Shown here piece by piece: positions 7,000-15,458 of a stretch of 22,424 nt of DNA (within the stretch, counting starts at the first letter, position 1; every line of letters starts with the position of its first letter). Made by a program: the position numbers and the translations under genes. Source of the DNA: Gammaproteobacteria bacterium (lineage in GTDB: Bacteria; Pseudomonadota; Gammaproteobacteria; Eutrophobiales; Eutrophobiaceae); NCBI GenBank assembly GCA_016844485.1, contig JAENIZ010000023.1, forward strand, positions 1 to 22,424, read 5' to 3'. The notes under the pieces are model-generated. The model searched no databases and had not been told where the DNA came from. It saw only the letters and a program-made list of their open reading frames with translations.

Positions 7000-8102
7000 T
7001 GGCCTGCAGGGAGAACTTGCAATTGTCTGTCGCGTTTTCTCCAGCGCATAAAGACGGGGAAATAATAAATAATCATGCCCATTACGATGAGTACCATATG
7101 AACCCACCATAAACCAAGCAAGGGGGAAATTTTATCCCGTTCCAATAATGTCTTGGAAATACTTAAAAGATTGCTGTAAATCAGATAAATCAGGATTGAA
7201 ACAAACAAAAGCGTGTATGGTTTCTGACCGAGTGATAATTGATTGAGTAATACAGCCAGTAATGCCAGTAGTAAACATGCCAAAATGGATGAAATGCGCC
7301 ATTGCAATTCTGCACGATGCAATGCCGAATCTGATCCCAACAAATCCGATGTGGGCAAGGTCTCGGGGATCGATGTGGAAGCTGCAGCCTCCCCGGTTTC
7401 TACTAACACACCATACTTCTCATATTGTGTAATCTGGTAATCAAGCATTCCTGGCGTGCCAGAATAGCGTTTACCATTTTCAAATATTATAAATCGGTTC
7501 CCGGAACTTTTATCTATATTGAATCGCGCCATGTCGGATCTCATCACATTATTCTTGTCCTTTTGCCTGATCTGGAGAAACACATTCTCCATGGTATTTT
7601 TGTCATCTGAAAGCTCTTCAACATAAACAATACTGTCGCCCTTGTTTAATTCTTTAAATTGACCTGCTGCAATACCTGTTATAATTGATTCCTGCCATGC
7701 CTGTTCCTTCAATTTTATGATATTTGATTTTGCCCACGGTGCGGCATAAAAAGAGATGAGGGCAATCAATAGGCAAAAAACAACAGAAAAACGGGCGACG
7801 ATCTGTAATTGGCGTGCTGTTCCAATACCGGCAACAGCAAGAATCGTCAATTCATTGTCCCTATGCAACCTTGAGTACGTCAGTATTACCGCAAGAAATA
7901 ATACTAATGGTAATACTTCTGTCTGTATTGCCAGCATTTTCAACCATAAGAACTTCGAAATAAAATCAGTGGGTATCTTGCCTGCGGCAGCATCACCCAG
8001 ATAATCGACAAATTTATTGGTGGCAAAGATGAGAAATAACAGACCGGCAATCCAGATTAATCTCTGTAAAATCTCACGATGTATGTAGCGTTCAATTATC
8101 AA
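6996..8102 (-). CDS. lptF: LPS export ABC transporter permease LptF
   Basis: Partner permease of LptG in lipopolysaccharide export. The product is 368 aa. Seen: MIIERYIHREIL followed by the first membrane helix, VLPLVLFLAVILTYSRLHRDNELTILAVAGIG (permease and coupling-helix region), a periplasmic domain through about residue 250, and C-terminal helices from about residue 268. The start is TTG (8102-8100) with AGGA nine bases upstream; no ATG or GTG fits the family N-terminus. It is first in the lptF-lptG pair, divergent from pepA as in E. coli. The leader is long because a repeat element sits in the intergenic gap. Confidence 0.94.
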   Translation of the reverse strand: MIIERYIHREILQRLIWIAGLLFLIFATNKFVDYLGDAAAGKIPTDFISKFLWLKMLAIQTEVLPLVLFLAVILTYSRLHRDNELTILAVAGIGTARQLQIVARFSVVFCLLIALISFYAAPWAKSNIIKLKEQAWQESIITGIAAGQFKELNKGDSIVYVEELSDDKNTMENVFLQIRQKDKNNVMRSDMARFNIDKSSGNRFIIFENGKRYSGTPGMLDYQITQYEKYGVLVETGEAAASTSIPETLPTSDLLGSDSALHRAELQWRISSILACLLLALLAVLLNQLSLGQKPYTLLFVSILIYLIYSNLLSISKTLLERDKISPLLGLWWVHMVLIVMGMIIYYFPVFMRWRKRDRQLQVLPAGQ

Positions 8103-8133
8103 ATGGACAATTCCTGTGCAATTTTGCCTTTGT

Positions 8134-8285
8134 GAGTTTGTTGAAAAAGCCTATCCCTGGACTTTTTCAACTCGCTGCAGCGCGGTGCAGGTCCGCGTCT
8201 TGCTCCAAAACTCAAATACACAAGTATTCGAGTTTTGATGCGGCACATCCCTGTGACGCATAGGAGTCTGTTTTTCAACAGACTC
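8134..8285. repeat. MITE/REP-like element with terminal inverted repeats
   Basis: The ends form a 15-bp inverted repeat with 14 matches: GAGTTTGTTGAAAAA at 8134-8148 and TTTTTCAACAGACTC at 8271-8285. Inside are further hairpins: GTTGAAAAAG with its complement (8140-8149 / 8162-8171), CGCGG/CCGCG (8181-8185 / 8193-8197), CAAAACTC/GAGTTTTG extended by AATAC/GTATT (8206-8219 / 8224-8237), and GAGTCTGTT/AACAGACTC (8264-8272 / 8277-8285), the last extended outward by six further pairs (8258-8263 with 8286-8291, one G-U). It has no coding capacity. No clear target-site duplication is seen. A 14-base core from its right end recurs at 21783-21796. Confidence 0.6.
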
Positions 8286-8291
8286 TTATGC
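8258..8291. terminator. Large hairpin at right end of the repeat element
   Basis: A 15-bp stem (8258-8272 with 8277-8291, one G-U pair) around a TTTC loop. There is no T-run after it, so a terminator or insulator role is only possible. It may equally be just the end structure of the repeat. Confidence 0.3.
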
Positions 8292-8412
8292 TTTGCGTCA
8301 TCTACTATAAATGAATACACTGGCAACATAGCAAAAGCAGCGGCATTCAGCCAATATATACACTGATAATAATGATAATTTCCAGACTTCTGACAAGCAC
8401 CTTGAGATAGGC

Positions 8413-9921
8413 ATGGAATTCACAATAAAAAGCGGCAACCCTGAGAAACAGCGGACTGCCTGTCTGATTGTCGGGGTCTTTGAACCAAGACGCCTGTCTC
8501 CCGCGGCCAAGGCGATCGACAATATCAGCAAGAAATTCCTCTCCAATCTGCTCCGCCGTGGTGATATAGAAGGCAAATTGGGACAATCATTATTGCTCCA
8601 TAACGTTCCCGGTTTACTGGCTGATCGCGTCCTGCTCATCGGTTGCGGCAGGGAACGTGATTTAACCGACAATCAATACCGCAAGATTATTACAAACAGT
8701 ATAAGGCAACTTAAGCAAACAGGCGCCATGGAAGCGGTCAATTACCTTTCTGAACTGAACATCAAGAATCGGGATTACTACTGGAAGATCAGACAGGCCG
8801 TGGAAACAATTCAAAATACACTTTATCAATTTACTGAATATAAAACTAAAAACAAGACCAGCCGCAGAAAGATCAGGAAACTTGTCCTGTCAGTACCGAC
8901 TCGCAAGGAACTATCCATTGGCGAACAAGCGATTGAAAACGGGATGGCTATATCAAAAGGGATCAAACTCACCATGGATTTGGCCAATCAGCCTTCCAAC
9001 GTTTGCACTCCGTCTTACTTGGCTGAGCAGGCAAAACAACTCGGTAAAACTTACAAATCCGTCCAGGTTAATGTGCTGGATGAAGATGCAATGACCAAAC
9101 TCGGCATGAACACATTTTTATCCGTAGCCCGGGGCAGTGATGAGCCGGCAAAGTTAATCACCCTTGAATATAAAGGGGCAAAAAAAAATCTAAAGCCAGT
9201 CGTGCTGGTGGGAAAGGGAGTGACCTTTGATAGCGGCGGGATTTCCATCAAACCGGCTGCTGCCATGGATGAAATGAAATTCGATATGTGTGGCGCGGCA
9301 AGCGTTCTGGGCACGATATGTGCAGCGGCAGAGATTGGTATACCTCTCAACATTACAGGTGTCATACCCGCAACGGAAAACATGCCGGGAGGCAGTGCAA
9401 CCAAACCCGGTGATATCATCACCAGTATGTCCGGTCAGACTGTAGAAATACTAAATACTGATGCCGAGGGCCGTCTGATTCTGTGTGATGCGCTTACTTA
9501 CAGCGAACGCTTTAACCCGGACGTGGTCATTGACATCGCTACGCTGACCGGCGCCTGTGTCATTGCATTGGGTAATCACGCCACCGGCCTGATAAGCAAC
9601 CATAATCCGCTCGCCAAGGATTTGCTGAATGCTGGTGAAACCAGCGGCGACCGAGCATGGCAATTACCCTTGTGGGAAGAATATAACCAGCAACTGTCCA
9701 GTCCGTTTGCAGATATGGCCAACATCGGCGGCCGTGAAGCGGGAACAATTACCGCTGCATGTTTCCTGTCGCGCTTTACCGAGAAATACCATTGGGCACA
9801 TCTGGATATTGCCGGTACCGCGTGGACAACAGGTAAAAACAAAGGGGCAACCGGACGTCCTGTATCCCTGCTGGTACAATTTCTGTTAGATAAATGCAAT
9901 AAAAACAAACCCGCTGCCTGA
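8413..9921 (+). CDS. pepA: Leucyl aminopeptidase PepA (M17)
   Basis: Two-metal cytosolic aminopeptidase; in E. coli it also acts as a DNA-binding protein (XerCD recombination, carAB control). The product is 502 aa, the normal length. Seen: GVFEPRRLSPAAKAID in the N-terminal domain, the catalytic VGKGVTFDSGG with Lys268 and Asp273, KFDMCGAASVLGT, and the M17 signature NTDAEGRL at residues 348-355 (Asp350, Glu352, Arg354), then IATLTGACVIALG. The N-terminus MEFTIKSGNPEKQR fits the family, so ATG 8413 is secure although the ribosome site is poor. It heads a plus-strand run with holC one base downstream. Confidence 0.97.
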   Translation: MEFTIKSGNPEKQRTACLIVGVFEPRRLSPAAKAIDNISKKFLSNLLRRGDIEGKLGQSLLLHNVPGLLADRVLLIGCGRERDLTDNQYRKIITNSIRQLKQTGAMEAVNYLSELNIKNRDYYWKIRQAVETIQNTLYQFTEYKTKNKTSRRKIRKLVLSVPTRKELSIGEQAIENGMAISKGIKLTMDLANQPSNVCTPSYLAEQAKQLGKTYKSVQVNVLDEDAMTKLGMNTFLSVARGSDEPAKLITLEYKGAKKNLKPVVLVGKGVTFDSGGISIKPAAAMDEMKFDMCGAASVLGTICAAAEIGIPLNITGVIPATENMPGGSATKPGDIITSMSGQTVEILNTDAEGRLILCDALTYSERFNPDVVIDIATLTGACVIALGNHATGLISNHNPLAKDLLNAGETSGDRAWQLPLWEEYNQQLSSPFADMANIGGREAGTITAACFLSRFTEKYHWAHLDIAGTAWTTGKNKGATGRPVSLLVQFLLDKCNKNKPAA

Positions 9922-9922
9922 T

Positions 9923-10363
9923 ATGCCCAGGGTTGATTTTTATGTCCTGCCAGAGAACAGCCCACAAGAACGGTTTGCCTGTTTCATGACCCATAAGGCC
10001 TGGCAACAGGGTAATACTATTTATATTCATACCGTCTCACGGGAATTCGCTGAAACTCTTGATGATCTGCTGTGGACATTTAAAGACATCAGTTTTATAC
10101 CGCACGAAATTATGGGGAAGAAACCCGTTTGTAACGAACCAGTCATCATCGGCTGGCAAGATAAGCCTCCTGAGCAGTATCAGGTCATGATCAATCTGAC
10201 CCAGGATGTTCCCACATGCACGGAAATGTTTGCTAGAATTATCGAGATAGTGGCTGGAAATAACACTGACAGGCAACAGGCACGCAATCGATACCGGGAT
10301 TACCGCGATCGCGGCTACGAGTTGCATAATCACACTATGAATTCTGATTATGACAACGCCTAA
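9923..10363 (+). CDS. holC: DNA polymerase III subunit chi
   Basis: Clamp-loader accessory subunit that, with psi, links the replicase to single-strand binding protein. The product is 146 aa. Seen: MPRVDFYVLPENSPQERFAC, the helix THKAWQQGNTIYIHT, LDDLLWTFKDISFIPHE, PVIIGW and the MINLTQDVP strand, all typical of HolC. The C-terminus has a charged tail RQQARNRYRDYRDRGYELHNH. It starts one base after the pepA stop and overlaps the next gene by 14 bases, so the three are likely co-transcribed as in other gammaproteobacteria. Confidence 0.95.
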   Translation: MPRVDFYVLPENSPQERFACFMTHKAWQQGNTIYIHTVSREFAETLDDLLWTFKDISFIPHEIMGKKPVCNEPVIIGWQDKPPEQYQVMINLTQDVPTCTEMFARIIEIVAGNNTDRQQARNRYRDYRDRGYELHNHTMNSDYDNA

Positions 10364-10712
10364 GTTACCTCTCCAACCCAAACCACATGATACAAGCCCT
10401 ATCCTTTCAGATCTGCACACTGACACCATGATCCCGGTGCTTGATGATGTTATCGATCCTGACAACATGGGGCACACGGGAGATCCGGAATACGATTATG
10501 CCGGGATAGCTACTGCAGGAACTGACAGTATCAGCCCTGATCAATTTGCAAATCTGATCAACAATGTGGAAGAGAAAATTGCCGGTGAACTGGATGCCCT
10601 GGTCAATATACTTAAAGACACGATCAAGGACAGCATAATAACTGAACTGAAAACCCAGTTGGAAACCGAAGTTCACCAGATAAAATCATCTAAATCTGAC
10701 AGGGATAACTAA
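10350..10712 (+). CDS. Small acidic protein between holC and valS, function unknown
   Basis: I do not recognise a named family. The product is 120 aa. The N-terminal half is acidic and proline-rich, probably unstructured, with a short IPVLDDVIDPDN motif of the kind seen at the N-termini of several small proteobacterial proteins. The C-terminal half (about residues 65-112) is predicted as one or two amphipathic helices with heptad-like hydrophobic spacing (NLINNVEEKIAGELDALV, then LKDTIKDSIITELKTQL). There is no signal peptide or membrane helix. It overlaps holC by 14 bases, and a small gene in this slot appears in Pseudomonas as well (from memory), which supports it being real. A replication or tRNA-charging link is only suggested by position. 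Confidence 0.75.
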   Translation: MTTPKLPLQPKPHDTSPILSDLHTDTMIPVLDDVIDPDNMGHTGDPEYDYAGIATAGTDSISPDQFANLINNVEEKIAGELDALVNILKDTIKDSIITELKTQLETEVHQIKSSKSDRDN

Positions 10713-10821
10713 ATACAAATTATTTCCCTTCTCTTCTCATCCCTTGCCTGAAGCTGTTAACTACCCGCATAACTGGCATAATGTTCCATTTTCGCGGGCA
10801 ATCAATTTTAATATGCAACTT

Positions 10822-13701
10822 ATGGATAAAACCTATAACCCACAGGCTATAGAAATCCACTGGTATCAGACCTGGGAGAAGAATAATTATTTTGCGCCGG
10901 CAGGCGATGGTCCAAGTTATTGCATCATGCTGCCACCCCCCAATGTCACCGGCAGCCTGCACATGGGACATGCCTTCCAGCACACCCTGATGGATATCCT
11001 GATTCGCTATCACCGCATGAAAGGTGATAAAACACTCTGGCAATGCGGGACGGATCATGCCGGCATTGCCACCCAGATGGTGGTCGAACGGCAACTGGAA
11101 CTGGAATGCAAGACGCGTCACCAACTTGGCCGCGAAAAATTCGTTAAACGCGTTTGGGAATGGAAACATGAATCAGGCAATATCATCACACAACAACTAC
11201 GGCGCCTCGGTACTTCCATGGATTGGTCGCGTGAACGGTTTACGATGGATGAAGGGTTATCCAAAGCGGTGCAGAAAGTTTTTATTGATCTCTACAATGA
11301 AGGTTTGATCTATCGCGGCAAACGGTTGGTCAACTGGGATCCGGTGTTGCATACTGCGATATCTGATCTCGAAGTCATCTCCGAAGAAGAAAACGGACAG
11401 TTGTGGCATATCCGCTATCCCATCCATGGAGAATCTGGTTATCTTGTCGTGGCGACAACACGGCCCGAGACTATGCTGGGTGATGCAGCTGTCGCCGTGC
11501 ATCCGGAGGATGAACGCTATCAAAAACTCATCGGCAAGCAGATTGATTTACCGTTGACAGGACGGACGATCCCGGTCATTGCCGATGAATATGTCGATCC
11601 GGAATTTGGAACAGGTTGTGTCAAGATTACACCGGCACATGATTTTAACGACTATACAGTATGGGAAAGACACAAAAATGATCTGAAACATTTATATAAA
11701 GGCGGTCTTATCAATATTTTTGACATAGATGCAAAAATTATTTCACAACCGAGTAAAAACCCAGCAACACCAGGAAGTCAGACTATCCAAAACACACTAG
11801 AGTTAACCAACGATGTTTTACAAGTATTGAATCTAATTCCTAATGATTATCATGGTTTGGATCGCTTTGCCGCGCGTAAAAAGATTGTGGCTGATCTCGA
11901 ATTGGCAGGACTTCTGGAAAAAACAGAGTCGCATAAACTGATGGTGCCGCGCGGTGATCGCTCCGGCGCGGTGATCGAACCCTATCTCACCGATCAATGG
12001 TACGTGAAGATCGCGCCGCTGGCCAAACCGGCAATCAAGGCCGTGGAAGATGGCCGGATTAAGTTTATTCCAGAGAACTGGTCGAAAACCTATTTTGAAT
12101 GGATGCGCAATATTCAGGACTGGTGCATCAGCCGCCAGCTCTGGTGGGGCCACCAGATCCCGGCTTGGTATGATTTTTACAATGGAAATTTTTATGTCGG
12201 CGAATCCGAAGCAGAGATCCGGAAACGTGAAAAACTTGGCAAGGATGTTCAGTTAAATCAGGATGAAGATGTGCTGGATACCTGGTTCTCCTCCGCACTC
12301 TGGCCTTTCTCTACGCTCGACTGGCCTGAACAAACAAAAGAACTCAAGACTTTTTATCCCACCAGTGTTCTCGTCACCGGTTTTGACATTATTTTTTTCT
12401 GGGTCGCACGCATGATCATGATGGGGCTGAAATTTACCGGTGATGTACCTTTTCGGGAAGTTTATATCCACGGACTGGTACGAGATGCCGAAGGACAGAA
12501 GATGTCAAAATCCAAGGGCAATATCCTGGACCCGCTGGATTTGATCGACGGTATCGATCTGGAAGCATTGATTGCAAAACGCACCACCGGCCTGATGCGC
12601 CCGCAGGATGCGCCTAAGATCGAAAAGGCTACACGCAAACATTTCCCGGATGGAATCGCGGCTTACGGCACCGATTCATTGCGCTTTACCTTTGCCTCAC
12701 TTGCCACCCAAGGCCGTGATATTCGATTCGATGTCAGCCGTGTTGAAGGTTATCGTAATTTCTGCAACAAACTCTGGAATGCCACCCGCTATGTGCTGAT
12801 GAGTATCGAAGGCCATGAAATAGATATTTCAAATAATGAAATTGAACTGGGTCTTGCCGAACGCTGGATCAAAACCCGATTATCGCAAACCATCGAACAG
12901 GTCACCGGGAGCATACACACTTACCGGTTTGATCTGGCGAGCCAGGCAGTCTATGAATTCACCTGGAATGAATATTGCGACTGGTATCTGGAACTGTCCA
13001 AGACCACACTGACCGATCCTGCCGCATCTGACGCCAGCAAACGCGGCACTCTGCATACATTAATTAATGTGCTCGAAATACTTTTGCGTCTGCTGCACCC
13101 ATTCATGCCCTTTATCACGGAAGAACTTTGGCAACGAGTTGCGCCATTGCTGAACAAACCGGATAAAACGATCATGCTTCAGTCTTATCCATCAAGTAAA
13201 GACATCAATATAGATACTGAAACCATCGAAGAAATTAACTGGGTCAAGGCCTTTATCCTCGGCGTGCGCCGTATTCGTGCCGAACGGGACATTGCGCCGG
13301 GCAAACCGTTGGCAGTAAAGGTCAAGAGTGGCAGTAAAAAAGAGAAAGACTGGCTCAAGAAAAACAGCCATTATTTACAAACACTCGGTAAGATCGAATC
13401 AATCACCACGATCAAAACTGAACCCGGTGATGCCGTCATGGCACTGGCAGGTGAAATGACCTTATTGGTGCCACTGGCCGACCTCATCGAACCAAAAGTT
13501 GAATTGGAAAGACTGGGGAAGGAACTCAATAAACTGAAAAATGACAAAGAACGCATCCTGAAAAAACTGGATAATAAAGACTTTGTTGATCGCGCCCCGG
13601 AAACCGTGGTGAAAAAAGAGCGCGAACGTCTTGATGAAACAGCGGCCGCAGAGGTCAAGTTAATGGAACAATACAAGCGAATTAAAACTTTAATCAAGTA
13701 A
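10822..13701 (+). CDS. valS: Valyl-tRNA synthetase
   Basis: Class I synthetase charging tRNA-Val, with an editing domain that clears mischarged threonine. The product is about 959 aa, near E. coli ValS. Seen: PPPNVTGSLHMGH with the HIGH motif at residues 47-50, GTDHAGIATQ, editing-domain TTRPETMLGDAAVAVHPED, QDWCISRQLWWGHQIPAWY, KMSKS at residues 560-564, the anticodon-binding domain beginning near NKLWNATRYVL, and a C-terminal coiled coil rich in Lys and Glu (about residues 890-955). I chose ATG 10822 because MDKTYNPQAIE matches the family; ATG 10813 is three codons earlier, and a TTG at 10744 would add unrelated residues. No ribosome site is clear for either ATG. Confidence 0.97.
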   Translation: MDKTYNPQAIEIHWYQTWEKNNYFAPAGDGPSYCIMLPPPNVTGSLHMGHAFQHTLMDILIRYHRMKGDKTLWQCGTDHAGIATQMVVERQLELECKTRHQLGREKFVKRVWEWKHESGNIITQQLRRLGTSMDWSRERFTMDEGLSKAVQKVFIDLYNEGLIYRGKRLVNWDPVLHTAISDLEVISEEENGQLWHIRYPIHGESGYLVVATTRPETMLGDAAVAVHPEDERYQKLIGKQIDLPLTGRTIPVIADEYVDPEFGTGCVKITPAHDFNDYTVWERHKNDLKHLYKGGLINIFDIDAKIISQPSKNPATPGSQTIQNTLELTNDVLQVLNLIPNDYHGLDRFAARKKIVADLELAGLLEKTESHKLMVPRGDRSGAVIEPYLTDQWYVKIAPLAKPAIKAVEDGRIKFIPENWSKTYFEWMRNIQDWCISRQLWWGHQIPAWYDFYNGNFYVGESEAEIRKREKLGKDVQLNQDEDVLDTWFSSALWPFSTLDWPEQTKELKTFYPTSVLVTGFDIIFFWVARMIMMGLKFTGDVPFREVYIHGLVRDAEGQKMSKSKGNILDPLDLIDGIDLEALIAKRTTGLMRPQDAPKIEKATRKHFPDGIAAYGTDSLRFTFASLATQGRDIRFDVSRVEGYRNFCNKLWNATRYVLMSIEGHEIDISNNEIELGLAERWIKTRLSQTIEQVTGSIHTYRFDLASQAVYEFTWNEYCDWYLELSKTTLTDPAASDASKRGTLHTLINVLEILLRLLHPFMPFITEELWQRVAPLLNKPDKTIMLQSYPSSKDINIDTETIEEINWVKAFILGVRRIRAERDIAPGKPLAVKVKSGSKKEKDWLKKNSHYLQTLGKIESITTIKTEPGDAVMALAGEMTLLVPLADLIEPKVELERLGKELNKLKNDKERILKKLDNKDFVDRAPETVVKKERERLDETAAAEVKLMEQYKRIKTLIK

Positions 13702-13709
13702 TATAAAAA

Positions 13710-14423
13710 ATGTTCGACACCATTAAAGAAGAAATCCAGGTCGTATTTGAACGCGATCCGGCGGCACGTTCCACACTGGAGACGATATTAACCTGCCCCG
13801 GTTTCCAGGCCATTTTGTTTCATCGCTTTAATCACTGGCTTTGGAATAAAAAATTATACTTGCTTGCACGCCTCAGTGCCCATTTCACCCGATTTATTAC
13901 TGGTGTTGAAATACACCCAGGTGCAAAGATTGGTCGTCGCTTCTTCATCGATCATGGCATGGGGATCGTCATTGGAGAAACATCAGAAATTGGTGATGAT
14001 GTTTCCATTTATCACGGCGTGACCCTGGGCGGCACTACCTGGCAAAAAGGCAAACGCCATCCTACATTAGAAGATAATGTCGTCGTCGGTGCAGGCGCCA
14101 AAATACTAGGACCGATTACTATCGGCGCAGGTGCACGCATAGGTTGCAATGCTGTAGTCGTGAAAGACATTCCTATGGGTGCCACAGTCGTGGGTGTCCC
14201 CGGCCATGTCGTTGTTAAAAAAGATAACAATGATAAAACAGCCCAGCGCGAGGCCATGGCCAAAAAGATTGGTTTCGATGCCTATGCGGAACGTAAAGAC
14301 ATGCCGGACCCGATCCAGAATGCATTGGACTCCGTGCTGGACCACATGCATAAAACAGATCAGGAAATGGATGAGTTGAAAAAGAAACTGGAAACAATCA
14401 GCAAAAAAATCAATAACTCATAA
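13710..14423 (+). CDS. cysE: Serine O-acetyltransferase
   Basis: Makes O-acetylserine, the carbon skeleton for cysteine. The product is 237 aa, the shorter bacterial form. Seen: an N-terminal helical part, then left-handed beta-helix hexapeptide repeats from about residue 67: GVEIHPGAKIGRRFFIDHG with the catalytic His-Asp region, IGETSEIGDDVSIYHGVTLGG, and IGAGARIGCNAVV. The C-terminal tail is long and charged, with a probable coiled coil (EMDELKKKLETI). It sits 8 bases after valS but just upstream of the iron-sulfur operon; cysteine is the sulfur source for SufS, so the closeness is meaningful. Confidence 0.95.
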   Translation: MFDTIKEEIQVVFERDPAARSTLETILTCPGFQAILFHRFNHWLWNKKLYLLARLSAHFTRFITGVEIHPGAKIGRRFFIDHGMGIVIGETSEIGDDVSIYHGVTLGGTTWQKGKRHPTLEDNVVVGAGAKILGPITIGAGARIGCNAVVVKDIPMGATVVGVPGHVVVKKDNNDKTAQREAMAKKIGFDAYAERKDMPDPIQNALDSVLDHMHKTDQEMDELKKKLETISKKINNS

Positions 14424-14544
14424 AAAGTAACAGCAAGGGTTTTTTAGACAGCATTACTTACAACTATCCAGCTTTTCCCCCTTCCCGGCCAGGTTAACAA
14501 AAACTGTTTTTCATCCCCAAAGCCCTATTGAACTAGTCAGGAAA

Positions 14545-14576
14545 ATACTTGACTAAAATACTAGGATATGTAATTC
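14545..14576 (+). promoter_or_regulatory. IscR type-1 operator over the iscR-suf promoter
   Basis: The 25 bases at 14545-14569 match the E. coli type-1 IscR consensus (ATASYYGACT...) at 22 of 25 positions by my alignment. The site contains the likely -35 TTGACT (14549-14554); a weak -10 TAATTC follows at 14571-14576. This is the layout of the autorepressed E. coli isc promoter, so holo-IscR should repress this operon. A degenerate half-site (TAGTCAGG) lies just upstream at 14534-14541. Confidence 0.7.
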
Positions 14577-14618
14577 TTGCCGCCCTTTTGCGGCGCTATA
14601 TATTGGAGTAACAAGACG

Positions 14619-15077
14619 ATGAAACTGACTACCAGAGGGCGTTACGCCGTCACAGCCATGCTGGATCTTGCACTGCACCATGAACAGGGACCCATCAGCC
14701 TTGCAGATATATCATCCAGGCAGAGCATCTCGTTGTCCTATCTGGAACAGTTGTTTGCCGGCCTGAGAAAAACAGGTCTGGTACAAAGCGCACGCGGTCC
14801 CGGCGGAGGTTATTTACCGGGAAAACCGATCGCGGATATTTCCATCGCCGATGTGATCCAGGCCGTTGATGAACATGTCGATGCCACCCGCTGCGGCGGA
14901 CAAAAAAATTGCCAGGGTGAACTGCGCTGTTTGACGCATGACCTGTGGGAAGACCTGAGTAGCCATATCTCAAAATTTCTGGACGGGATCAGTCTGGCTG
15001 ATCTGATACAGAGACGGACGGTCAAGCAGGTATCGCAACGGCAGGATGTCATCATGATACACATGCAGGTTCAGTAA
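14619..15077 (+). CDS. iscR: Iron-sulfur responsive regulator IscR (Rrf2 family)
   Basis: Rrf2-type transcription factor that binds a [2Fe-2S] cluster and senses cluster sufficiency. The product is 152 aa. Seen: MKLTTRGRYAVTAMLDLAL, helix-turn-helix around residues 28-50 (ISSRQSISLSYLEQLF), wing GLVQSARGPGGGY, and Cys92, Cys98, Cys104 with His107, exactly the cluster ligand positions of E. coli IscR. The start ATG 14619 is preceded by GGAG at 14605-14608; the frame is open back to 14577 but the added residues do not fit. The operator upstream matches its own type-1 site, so it likely autoregulates. It controls a SUF rather than an ISC operon here. Confidence 0.94.
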   Translation: MKLTTRGRYAVTAMLDLALHHEQGPISLADISSRQSISLSYLEQLFAGLRKTGLVQSARGPGGGYLPGKPIADISIADVIQAVDEHVDATRCGGQKNCQGELRCLTHDLWEDLSSHISKFLDGISLADLIQRRTVKQVSQRQDVIMIHMQVQ

Positions 15078-15094
15078 ACATAGAAAACAAAAAA

Positions 15095-15448
15095 ATGACA
15101 CAGACAGGTATTACATTGACAGACAGGGCCGCCAATCATGTACGGGATTATCTCGCTAAACATGATAGCGGGATTGGGCTGCGTGTCGGTGTCAAACCAA
15201 CAGGCTGTTCCGGTTACCAATATGTCATCGAGGCGGTAGCAAGCATTGGCGATCATGATCACGTCTTTGAATCCAATGGCGTAAAACTTGTAACCGACGC
15301 ACAGAGTCTGCGTTATCTATCCGGCACAGAACTCGATTATGTACTCGAGGGACTTAAAGCCGGATTTAAATTTTATAACCCGAACGTGCAGGAAACCTGT
15401 GGCTGCGGTGAAAGTTTCAGTATTAACGAAACAACAGAAGAGAAATAG
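15095..15448 (+). CDS. sufA: A-type iron-sulfur carrier protein (SufA/IscA family)
   Basis: Carrier that accepts iron-sulfur clusters and passes them to client enzymes. The product is 117 aa. Seen: ITLTDRAANHVRDYL, PTGCSGYQY with Cys38, and TCGCGESF with Cys102 and Cys104, the three conserved cluster ligands. The name sufA rests on context, 17 bases after iscR and 10 bases before sufB; by sequence alone it could be called IscA. Confidence 0.92.
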   Translation: MTQTGITLTDRAANHVRDYLAKHDSGIGLRVGVKPTGCSGYQYVIEAVASIGDHDHVFESNGVKLVTDAQSLRYLSGTELDYVLEGLKAGFKFYNPNVQETCGCGESFSINETTEEK

Positions 15449-15458
15449 AGGAAATGTA

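Larger units (their letters stand above)
8103..8412. other. Non-coding gap between lptF and pepA
   Basis: A 310-base divergent intergenic region with no convincing gene. It contains the inverted-repeat element at 8134-8285. The rest (8300-8412) is AT-rich around 8350-8380 with several TATA/GATAAT-like hexamers on both strands, where the divergent promoters for lptFG and pepA probably lie, but I could not pick a -35/-10 pair with sound spacing. Confidence 0.6.

Noticed and set aside
7000..7110. Longer LptG starting at 7110
   Set aside because: The extra 37 residues lie in the lptF coding region in another frame, and MRIIDRY at 6999 is the expected start with a 4-base overlap.
10744..10821. 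N-terminal extension of ValS from TTG 10744
   Set aside because: The added 26 residues have no resemblance to ValS, and ATG 10822 gives the family N-terminus MDKTYNP. The stretch is more likely leader or promoter DNA.
14424..14544. Terminator or small RNA between cysE and iscR
   Set aside because: There is a T-run at 14440-14445 but no stable stem before it; only weak, widely spaced complementary pieces (AAGTAA/TTACTT) are seen.
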